This document shows positions 9,428-15,196 of a stretch of 15,196 bases of DNA, piece by piece (position 1 is the stretch's first letter; every line of letters begins with the position of its first letter). Source of the DNA: Anaeromyces robustus (taxonomy: Eukaryota > Neocallimastigomycota > Neocallimastigomycetes > Neocallimastigales > Neocallimastigaceae). The stretch is taken from NCBI GenBank assembly GCA_002104895.1, contig MCFG01000484.1:30001-45196 (forward strand). The letters are read 5' to 3'. The notes under the pieces were generated by a model. That model ran no database searches and was not told where the DNA came from. It was given only the letters and a program-made list of their open reading frames with translations. The translations under genes and the position numbers were made by a program.

Positions 9428-9443
9428 TGGTGGAGATATCGGT
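9428..9443 (+). promoter_or_regulatory. Primer binding site for reverse transcription
   Basis: TGGTGGAGATATCGGT begins with TGG, the complement of a tRNA CCA end, and lies 2 nt after the proposed LTR end. Read as a tRNA complement it gives discriminator A, a 7-nt acceptor strand TATCTCC and a T-stem strand ACCGA. The donor tRNA cannot be named from the window. Confidence 0.65.
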
Positions 9444-9665
9444 TTAAGGGAGGAAAAGCATATAATTTTGTTATTTATATATTTCATACATAATTAAATT
9501 TTATTATTGATTATTATTAAATCATTGTTTTATTGAAACAATAATTAAAGGAAGAAGTGTGGTAGAAGAAGAAGTTAACCTTTAATTAATATAATAATAA
9601 AATAAGTTATTTAATAATATCATTTTTCAATTTAATTAATTTTAATTAAATAGTTCGATTTATAA

Positions 9666-9705
<40 letters not shown>

Positions 9706-9711
9706 ATAATT
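9444..9711 (+). other. Untranslated leader of the retroelement, with A30 tract
   Basis: It lies between the primer binding site and gag. It holds a purine-rich stretch (9548-9575, several GAAGAAG strings) and a run of 30 A (9669-9698) that ends 13 nt before the gag ATG. The packaging signal of the element is expected here, but no specific structure is recognised. Confidence 0.6.
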
Positions 9712-10701
9712 ATGCAATCTGAAAACATTAATACAGAAAACTCATCTAACAGTGATGGAATTCTCCCAACTCCATCCACCCCATTTACTCCAATTTCCCC
9801 AAGCCTAGAAAATTCTTTCTCTCTTTTTGCCTCGTCCTTAGAACATTCCATTGCCTCTTTGGTAAATACTATTAACAGAAATAATAATAGTATTGATTTG
9901 GACTCCTTACCAAAAATTGATCCAAGGAGACCAAATGTATGTGGCTGGTACTCAAAATTTGTTTCTTGGTTAGAGTACCACAACATTACTGATAAGGAAC
10001 TCATTTTTAAGCTATGTAAGATGGCCACTCCTGATGACCATGCTGAAGATTTAGATGAGTTACTACTATATGACGATAATAATAGAATCATATACCCTCA
10101 ATTATTTACTATAAAGAAGAAATTACTAAGTGTAGTTGAGGGTGAAAAGGACCCATACCGCATATTGGAGAAAATTAAAACACTCTCTATCAGTAGCAAA
10201 CAAAGTATTGTTGATTTTAATAGAGAGTATAAGAAACTTTACAGAAAGTTAGATAAGAAATTCAAGCCAGCTATTACAGTTTTCGATTACGTTAATTCTA
10301 TTAAATCAAGATCTGAGGCTTGTAAGGGTATTCACGTGAACAAATGTACAGATTTAAATGAGGCGTATGAATTGGCTGAGCGATATGAAGAAGCTCATCT
10401 TAAGTATTCATACCACAAACCAACCACCTCCACTTCCCACTACTTCCATCAAAACAAAATTCAACTTAATAGAAGTAACACACCGAACGATAACATGAAC
10501 AGAAAAGTCATCAAGGAAAGTCACGTGAAAGAAATGGAAGACTTAACCCAGGGCGTAAAAGAAATGAGGATTAAAACTTGCTACTTCTGCAATGAAGAAG
10601 GACATGTTAAGTATGCATGTCCTGCCTATAATAAAATGAAGTATAATGAGTTTAAAAGGAACGAATTAGAAGAAGAAGAAACTCCTTTAAACTCAGAATA
10701 G
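9712..10701 (+). CDS. gag: Gag (capsid and nucleocapsid) polyprotein of the retrotransposon
   Basis: A 329-residue intact frame that should form the virus-like particle and bind the element RNA. Residues 1-60 are Ser/Thr/Asn/Pro-rich. Residues about 70-230 are a charged, mostly helical region matching the position of the retrotransposon Gag capsid domain. A CCHC zinc knuckle of spacing C-X2-C-X4-H-X4-C lies at residues 290-303 (CYFCNEEGHVKYAC) and marks the nucleocapsid. An acidic tail ends in TPLNSE and TAG. The ATG at 9712 is the first one after the A30 tract. The last 46 nt overlap the pol frame, and the frameshift heptamer overlaps the last codons (Leu-Asn). The length is normal for Ty3/gypsy Gag. 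Confidence 0.92.
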   Translation: MQSENINTENSSNSDGILPTPSTPFTPISPSLENSFSLFASSLEHSIASLVNTINRNNNSIDLDSLPKIDPRRPNVCGWYSKFVSWLEYHNITDKELIFKLCKMATPDDHAEDLDELLLYDDNNRIIYPQLFTIKKKLLSVVEGEKDPYRILEKIKTLSISSKQSIVDFNREYKKLYRKLDKKFKPAITVFDYVNSIKSRSEACKGIHVNKCTDLNEAYELAERYEEAHLKYSYHKPTTSTSHYFHQNKIQLNRSNTPNDNMNRKVIKESHVKEMEDLTQGVKEMRIKTCYFCNEEGHVKYACPAYNKMKYNEFKRNELEEEETPLNSE

Positions 10702-10733
10702 GGAGTAAACACTCTCCCGTAAATCAAAGTGTT
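10686..10733 (+). promoter_or_regulatory. -1 programmed ribosomal frameshift signal (slippery heptamer plus H-type pseudoknot)
   Basis: Heptamer T TTA AAC at 10686-10692, with TTA and AAC as gag-frame codons, six nt before the TAG stop (10699-10701). Spacer of 8 nt (10693-10700). Stem 1: GGGAG (10701-10705) with CTCCC (10714-10718). Stem 2: AACACT (10708-10713) with AGTGTT (10728-10733). Loop 1 is 2 nt, there is no base between the stems on the inner side, and loop 3 is 9 nt (10719-10727). These sizes fit classical H-type frameshifting pseudoknots. A -1 slip enters the frame open from 10656, which continues into protease. Motif and pairing are seen directly; activity is inferred. Confidence 0.85.
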
Positions 10734-12239
10734 AATAAAAATGCCCTTGTCTACGCTTTGAAAAGGAAGAATAATAATTTTAGAAACAACCGACCAAACA
10801 AATATAAAAACAATGAGAAGACAAAACAACCCATTACTATCCCGGATTCTGATGATGAATCAGATACCATGGATTTGGAGACAAGGAGGAAAATTTTGAT
10901 ACCAAAGCGTAGATTAACAAAGAATAATAATAATACAAAACTTAATGACAATAATCCTAGTAATCATGAAACAAACGAAAATGAAACTAATCCAATTGAT
11001 AGTAAAGAAAATAATCAATTAGATAACAATAAAAAAATAAATTCGGACGAAGAATTTAAGGAAGATCACATGACCAATCAAGAAATTCTTGATAATAAAA
11101 ATTCTGGTCACATGACTACCGACATTAATAAAGATGATAATAAAAATTTAAATAATAATAACTTTAGTAGTAATATTATTGATAGTAAGAACAATAGTAG
11201 TAATGAACTAAATAAAAACATTAACAATAAGAAGGAGGATAAATTAAAAATTAAACCTCCTAGACATATTAAATTGATTAAGGACAAAGAAGATTATAAT
11301 ATTACTAAGGATCTTTTAAACACTCCTAGTAATATTACCTTTGCCCAATTATTAGACTGTAGTCCAAGGATTAGGGCTGAATTAATTAAAAATTTAAAAT
11401 TAGAAAAGTCCGATAAGAAAGACATTATAGGAGCCATAAGAGAATTAGAAATTAACTCTCTTATAGTTAATGATCCTGACCATTCCTATATTAGTAAAAG
11501 AAGGGAGGTCAGTGAGGATGAATTAGCCATTGTTACGGCTAAAATTGAAAACAATTCTGCCAGACTTTTGGTTGACTCTGGCAGTAATGTAAACATTATC
11601 TCAAGGGAATTTTTGGAATCTCTCCCAACAAAATTTCCATTATTAGGAGTAAGTCACATACGTCTACTCCAAGCGGTTAGTAACTGCGATCCAATGGAAA
11701 TTGAGATTGTTAAAATTCCAATTGAAATAGGCTCCTTAAAATTTGAAGCTCCATTCAGGGTTGTGGATAATCAAGATTCTTATTATGATTTAATTTTAGG
11801 TTATTATACACAATTTTTACAAAAGATTTGTATAATAGCTCCTTTAAATTCAATTTATTGGTTAAATCATAATATGGAACTTGAATTTTTATGTGACATT
11901 TTGAATGGATATGAAATGGAAAACGAGGAGAAAGTCTCCTGTTTCATTAAGAAAATAGAAGACAATAATAGTAATAATAATAATAATGAAATAAAAATTA
12001 ATGAAAAGTTTCCATTAAATTATGAAAAAGAACCATACATTAATGCCAAAGAATATATTAATAGTGATAAATTTTTGGATCACGTGAATCCACAATATAT
12101 AGACGAAATCGTAATTTTATTAAATAATCACATAGAAGTTGTGGCTACTTCATCGGATGATCTCGTACCTTCTACATTAACTCCGCACAAAATTAAATTA
12201 AAGAAAGGGGGTAAAACCTATAAAATTACATTGTTATAG
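10692..12239 (+). CDS. Pol segment 1: Asn-rich spacer, retropepsin and start of reverse transcriptase
   Basis: Uninterrupted frame entered by -1 slip; it has no AUG near its start, the first in-frame ATG being at about 10869. Roughly 200 codons of Asn/Lys/Asp/Glu-rich low-complexity sequence come first. A more ordered patch follows at about 11330-11460 (ITFAQLLDCSPRIRAEL), resembling a segment found before protease in other fungal gypsy elements (from memory). The aspartic protease then has its catalytic Asp in LLVDSGSNVNIIS (Asp codon 11574-11576) and the C-terminal YDLILGYYTQFL (near 11785-11820). The frame ends in the N-terminal edge of reverse transcriptase (STLTPHKIKLKKGGK), with a TAG at 12237-12239 created by the first frame break. 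Confidence 0.85.
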   Translation, partial: LRIGSKHSPVNQSVNKNALVYALKRKNNNFRNNRPNKYKNNEKTKQPITIPDSDDESDTMDLETRRKILIPKRRLTKNNNNTKLNDNNPSNHETNENETNPIDSKENNQLDNNKKINSDEEFKEDHMTNQEILDNKNSGHMTTDINKDDNKNLNNNNFSSNIIDSKNNSSNELNKNINNKKEDKLKIKPPRHIKLIKDKEDYNITKDLLNTPSNITFAQLLDCSPRIRAELIKNLKLEKSDKKDIIGAIRELEINSLIVNDPDHSYISKRREVSEDELAIVTAKIENNSARLLVDSGSNVNIISREFLESLPTKFPLLGVSHIRLLQAVSNCDPMEIEIVKIPIEIGSLKFEAPFRVVDNQDSYYDLILGYYTQFLQKICIIAPLNSIYWLNHNMELEFLCDILNGYEMENEEKVSCFIKKIEDNNSNNNNNEIKINEKFPLNYEKEPYINAKEYINSDKFLDHVNPQYIDEIVILLNNHIEVVATSSDDLVPSTLTPHKIKLKKGGKTYKITLL

Positions 12240-12580
12240 GTTAAATAAATTAAAATCGGATATTTTAAAAGAAGAGTTAATCAAATTAATCAACAAGGGA
12301 TTAATAGAACCTTCCACTTCTGAATGGTCTTTTCCTGTGGTTCTAGTCTTAAAATCCAATGGAAAGTGGCGTTTATGTATCGACTATCGAAATTAAATGA
12401 TGCCACAATTCCTGATGTTTACTCTCTTCCTTATATCGATGAAATATTTGCTTCTTTACATGGCGCCACTATATTCTCTACGTTAGACCTGTTTTCTGGG
12501 TACCATCAAATTTTGATGGACGAAGATAGTGTAGAGCTTACTAGTTTCACAACGAAATTGGTAATTTCGTATACAAGGTC
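12217..12580 (+). pseudogene. Pol segment 2: reverse transcriptase fingers and palm, broken in three pieces
   Basis: From 12217 the frame carries the RT fingers (EPSTSEWSFPVVLVLKSNGK, then WRLCIDYR) to TAA 12394-12396. The next piece is in another frame from about 12394 (LNDATIPDVYSLPYIDEIF) and holds the first catalytic Asp in TLDLFSGYHQI (Asp codon 12486-12488). It loses the family sequence after SFTTK at about 12555. Each change is explained by one missing base, at 12388-12396 and at 12553-12560. Confidence 0.85.
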
Positions 12581-13336
12581 ATGCCTTTTGGCCTTACGAA
12601 TGCACCAGCCACATTTCAACGTGAAATGAATAAAATATTATTCGATCTTATTGGAGTCTGTGTTTTTGTGTTCTTAGATGACATTTTAGTATATTCAAGA
12701 AATAAAGAAGAACACCTAGAACATCTCAATATGGTCTTAAAAATTTTCGGAAAGTTTAATTTAAAAATTAATATTGAAAAATGTCACTTTATGATGAATG
12801 AAGTGCAAATTTTAGGCCATGTTATTAGTAAAAATGGCCTCTCAACTATTCAAAAGAAAGTGGAAGCTATCAATAATTGGGATAGGCCCACTACAAAAAC
12901 AGAACTTCGTTCCTTCCTTGGCGCTGTCGGTTACTATAGGAATTTTATTAAAGAATTTTCTCGGTTAGCTGCGCCACTCAACAAACTATTAAAGAAAGAT
13001 GCTAAATTTAACTGGTTCGACGAACAACAAAATGCCTTTGACCAGTTAAAAAGTTGTTTAATTAATGCACCAATTCTCCGTTTCCCTGATTTTACCAAAC
13101 CCTTCATCATTCGTACTGATGCATCCGGTGAAGGTATAGGTGGCGTTCTACTACAAATTGATCCGGCTGACAATAAAGAACACCCGGTTCATTATGTGAG
13201 TAGAACTCTTTCAGCGGCCGAAAGAAGATACTGTATAACTGACCTTGAAGGAGTAGCTGTACACTATTGTGTAAAGCAATTTAAACCATATATTGAGGGA
13301 AACCAAGAGAAAAACAGTGGTTTATACGGATCATAA
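12581..13336 (+). CDS. Pol segment 3: reverse transcriptase palm/thumb and most of RNase H
   Basis: An open frame starting inside RT (MPFGLTNAPATFQREMN). It holds the active-site box as FLDD (Asp codons 12677-12679 and 12680-12682), then the thumb and connection (ILGHVISKNGL, LRSFLGAVGYYRNFI). RNase H begins with TDASGEGIGGVL (catalytic Asp codon 13118-13120) and includes the expected Glu in DLEGVAV. The frame breaks at about 13293-13315, just before the third RNase H carboxylate. The apparent ATG is an internal Met, not a true start. Copies DNA from element RNA in the cytoplasmic particle; RNase H removes the RNA strand. Confidence 0.9.
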   Translation: MPFGLTNAPATFQREMNKILFDLIGVCVFVFLDDILVYSRNKEEHLEHLNMVLKIFGKFNLKINIEKCHFMMNEVQILGHVISKNGLSTIQKKVEAINNWDRPTTKTELRSFLGAVGYYRNFIKEFSRLAAPLNKLLKKDAKFNWFDEQQNAFDQLKSCLINAPILRFPDFTKPFIIRTDASGEGIGGVLLQIDPADNKEHPVHYVSRTLSAAERRYCITDLEGVAVHYCVKQFKPYIEGNQEKNSGLYGS

Positions 13337-13732
13337 ACCACTAGTCGGATTATTTGGAAATAAAGAACCCAATAACGGTAGGCACGCTCGCTGGTGTATT
13401 GATTTAAGTATGCTAGGTGTACGTGTGCCTATGAAAAGGGAAAGAAGAATCACCTTGCAGATTCACTTTCCAGAATTAAAAGTAAAAATGTAGAAGACTC
13501 AACAAATAATGACAATTACGTAGATAAAAATGTGGCTAAAGAAACTTTATGTAATGCCTTGATAGCAGAAAATGTAGAAGATAATGTAAATGAAATTAAT
13601 GTAGCTGAAAATAATGTAAAAGAAACTAATGTAGAAGAGAATAACGTAGAAGATATTAATGAAGAAGAAGAAGAAAATGAAGAAGAACAACTGGTAAGTT
13701 TGATGAAGAAATTCTTGAGTGAAGAATTATAG
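13293..13732 (+). pseudogene. Pol segment 4: end of RNase H and acidic repeat linker, two frames
   Basis: A first frame (13293 to about 13420) carries VVYTDHKPLVGLFGNKEP, including the third RNase H Asp. After one missing base at 13400-13424 the next frame carries EKGKKNHLADSLSR, with the last RNase H Asp in ADSLSR. That frame continues to 13732 as a very acidic Asn/Val/Glu linker before integrase. It ends in a TAG made by the sixth break, at 13718-13732. Confidence 0.8.
13571..13657 (+). repeat. 30-bp coding tandem repeat in the RNase H-integrase linker
   Basis: Units at 13571-13597 (27 bp), 13598-13627 (30 bp) and 13628-13657 (30 bp) encode NVEDNVNEI, NVAENNVKET and NVEENNVEDI. A Glu-rich tail follows. 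Lengths are multiples of three, so the repeats keep the frame. Confidence 0.8.
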
Positions 13733-13734
13733 AA

Positions 13735-14853
13735 ATCAACGACCAGAAATATCTCCTCGACAATGGCCTTAAAAGAAGAATAGTTACTCATGAAGAAGAG
13801 AAGATAAAATTAATATGGGAATCTCACAAAATTGGGCACGAGGGCATTGAGAAGACCTATTACCGGTTGAGAAGACATTTTTATTGGAAGAACATGATGG
13901 ATGATATCAAGAAAACAATCAAATGCTGTACCAAATGTCAATTAAATAGACCAGAAAGACTACCTGAACCAACGGAAAGATTTGCTTCAACAGTTGAAGG
14001 TCCCTTCGTCCATTTAGGTCTTGATATAATCGGACCCCTACCAATAACAGAAAGAAATAACAGGTACATCCTTGTAGCCGTTGACTATTTCACGAAGTGG
14101 GTTGAAGCTGAACCTACACCCACTATCACTGCCAAAGACATCATATACTTTTTAAGTAAAATCTTTGCTCGACATGGCACGCCTCAATACATTACAGTGG
14201 ATAATGGCGTTCAATTTGTGGCTGACCTTACAAAAATCTTCTTGGATATGTATGATGTATACATAAAATTTACTACCACTTACCACCCTGAGTCCAATGG
14301 TTTAACCGAAAATAGAAATAAAGAAATCTCCAAAGAAATTAGACTATTAGGAGAAACGAATCAAGACTGGGATTTAGTTTTGCCATCGGCTTTGTGGGCA
14401 ATAAGAACATCCAGGAACAACGCCACAAAATATTCGAGTTTTGAGCTATTATACGGACGTATTGACCAACAACCGTTCGAATTAGCCACAATATCCCAAA
14501 CGTATATAACAAAAGATGACAAATCGTCCGACGAAATTTTACTAGAAAAATTTTGCGATCATTACCAATGGACTTTAGATGCTTATCATAATCTTAAGAG
14601 TAAAGCCAAAAGATGGGAAAAAGAAAGGAATGAACTATATAAAAATAATAAACAAAACCAAATCAAAAAGGGAGATTTAGTTAAAGTAAGAAATTTTACA
14701 CGTCTGAAATTAGAACCCTACTTCACAGGTCCTTACAAGGTAGTTGGAATAAATTTTAATACGGTTAAATTAATGGACCCCGATTCTGAGGAAGAATTAG
14801 AAAGACCTGTCCACCTAAAGAATGTTATAAAAATCTCTACAACTTCAGAGTAA
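13735..14853 (+). CDS. Pol segment 5: integrase
   Basis: The frame is open from about 13732 to TAA 14851-14853. The N-terminal zinc domain is H-X3-H-X29-C-X2-C (His codons 13825 and 13837; Cys codons 13927 and 13936), so the domain begins upstream of the first Met at 13867. The catalytic core is D-X58-D-X35-E: Asp in GLDIIGP (14023), Asp in TVDNGVQF (14200) and Glu in GLTEN (14308), all present. Near the C-terminus KLEPYFTGPYKVVGI matches the GPY/F module of Ty3/gypsy integrases, followed by RPVHLKNVIKI. No clear chromodomain is seen. It would insert the cDNA into host chromosomes. This segment has no internal break. Confidence 0.92.
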   Translation: MNDQKYLLDNGLKRRIVTHEEEKIKLIWESHKIGHEGIEKTYYRLRRHFYWKNMMDDIKKTIKCCTKCQLNRPERLPEPTERFASTVEGPFVHLGLDIIGPLPITERNNRYILVAVDYFTKWVEAEPTPTITAKDIIYFLSKIFARHGTPQYITVDNGVQFVADLTKIFLDMYDVYIKFTTTYHPESNGLTENRNKEISKEIRLLGETNQDWDLVLPSALWAIRTSRNNATKYSSFELLYGRIDQQPFELATISQTYITKDDKSSDEILLEKFCDHYQWTLDAYHNLKSKAKRWEKERNELYKNNKQNQIKKGDLVKVRNFTRLKLEPYFTGPYKVVGINFNTVKLMDPDSEEELERPVHLKNVIKISTTSE

Positions 14854-14863
14854 GTTATATCTT

Positions 14864-14875
14864 GGAACGGGCAAA
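14864..14875 (+). promoter_or_regulatory. Polypurine tract
   Basis: GGAACGGGCAAA lies directly before the TGAAG start of the 3' LTR, where plus-strand DNA synthesis should start. It contains two cytosines, so it is an imperfect tract, but it is the only G-rich purine stretch in the vicinity. Confidence 0.7.
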
Positions 14876-15196
14876 TGAAGTAAAATAAACATAAATTTAA
14901 AATTATTAGTAAATAATGCGCCACAATAAATTATTATATAATGTAAATTATATAATAATTTAATACGTATTAAATTTTATTACAATACATAAATTTATTA
15001 AGAAATTAATTAATAATATAAGAACATAAAATCTATAAAATTATTTTATTATATACATAAATTAATGTATTATTTACATTAATTATAGTTTTATAACATT
15101 AGGTAAAATATAGAAAATAGTGATTAATTATTTATATTAGTTATAATTATAAACTCCTTTTTTTCTCTTAAAAAATTAAAGTTAAAAAAAAATATT
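14876..15196 (+). repeat. 3' long terminal repeat, truncated by window end
   Basis: It is identical to the 5' LTR over the first 284 bp (14876-15159 equals 8924-9207). The last 37 bases look related but differ by several substitutions and indels. About 181 bp of the expected LTR are beyond the window. Confidence 0.9.

Larger units (their letters stand above)
10656..14853 (+). pseudogene. pol: Pol polyprotein with six one-base frame breaks
   Basis: Pol should supply protease, reverse transcriptase, RNase H and integrase, made as a Gag-Pol fusion by -1 frameshift at 10692. Conserved strings move between frames at six places: about 12207-12216 (one base extra), 12388-12396 (one missing), 12553-12560 (one missing), 13293-13315 (one extra), 13400-13424 (one missing) and 13718-13732 (one missing). 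Most lie at or beside short homopolymers. The shifts sum so that integrase lies in the gag frame. No large deletion and no missing catalytic residue is evident. The copy as sequenced cannot make full-length Pol. The breaks may be real decay or uncorrected read errors. The pol stop TAA (14851-14853) is 22 bp before the 3' LTR. Confidence 0.88.
8924..15196 (+). mobile_element. Ty3/gypsy LTR retrotransposon, right end cut by window
   Basis: A Metaviridae-type element in order: 5' LTR, primer binding site, gag, pol (protease, reverse transcriptase, RNase H, integrase), polypurine tract, 3' LTR. Integrase following RNase H is the Ty3/gypsy order, not Ty1/copia. By analogy with the 502-bp 5' LTR the full element should end near 15377, about 6.45 kb in all. 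The five bases before the 5' LTR are ATCTT and would be the expected target-site duplication, but the right flank is outside the window. Gag is intact and pol carries six one-base frame breaks. The LTRs match perfectly over the first 284 bp, which suggests a young insertion. It lies about 1.07 kb downstream of the mannanase, in the same orientation. Confidence 0.95.

Noticed and set aside
9660-10091. 143-residue minus-strand frame with a poly-Phe end
   Set aside because: It is antisense to gag and the A30 tract, and gag is the supported frame.
10758-12239. Pol starting independently at TTG 10758
   Set aside because: The frame is open upstream to 10656, lacks a nearby AUG, and meets gag at a consensus -1 slip site, so a fusion is more likely than a non-AUG start.
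13516-13791. Ser-rich 91-residue minus-strand frame
   Set aside because: It is antisense to the acidic repeat linker of pol; Ser arises from the complement of the repeat.

Overview
The window looks like nuclear DNA of an anaerobic gut fungus (Neocallimastigomycota, the Piromyces/Neocallimastix/Anaeromyces group). Four things point there: extreme A+T richness with long A, T, (TA)n and (TTTTA)n tracts between and inside genes; GT-AG introns; a secreted glycoside hydrolase carrying two fungal-type dockerins, the signature of gut-fungal cellulosomes; and a marked composition contrast between coding and non-coding DNA. No RNA gene or CRISPR array is visible.

Layout. 1-5417 is gene-poor, very A+T-rich DNA. 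It holds microsatellites, a 36-bp minisatellite, two or three foldback structures and a few weak coding-like patches (minus strand 1-84; plus strand 919-1149 and 3005-3258). 5418-7856 is a complete five-exon gene for a 580-residue endo-beta-1,4-mannanase of GH5 (subfamily 7-like): signal peptide, catalytic domain, short CBM1-like Cys-rich module, Thr-rich linker and two dockerins. 7857-8923 is A+T-rich intergenic DNA with a perfect 22-bp palindrome. 8924 to the window end is a Ty3/gypsy (Metaviridae) LTR retrotransposon in the same orientation. It shows 5' LTR, primer binding site, leader with an A30 tract, gag with a zinc knuckle, pol (Asn-rich spacer, protease, reverse transcriptase, RNase H, integrase), polypurine tract and a 3' LTR cut by the window edge.

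The most striking find is at the gag-pol junction. A canonical -1 ribosomal frameshift heptamer, T TTA AAC, lies in the gag frame 6 nt before the gag stop. An 8-nt spacer follows, then a sequence that folds on paper into a textbook H-type pseudoknot (stem 1 of 5 bp, stem 2 of 6 bp, loops of 2, 0 and 9 nt). A -1 slip there joins gag exactly to the open pol frame, which has no nearby AUG. The element looks young, since the two LTRs are identical over 284 bp. Yet pol has six one-base frame breaks, all between about 12.2 and 13.74 kb. That combination suggests sequencing or assembly indels, or a very recently dead copy.

The mannanase and the retroelement are functionally unrelated. The first would act outside the cell on plant mannan as a cellulosome subunit; the second is a mobile element inserted about 1.07 kb downstream.
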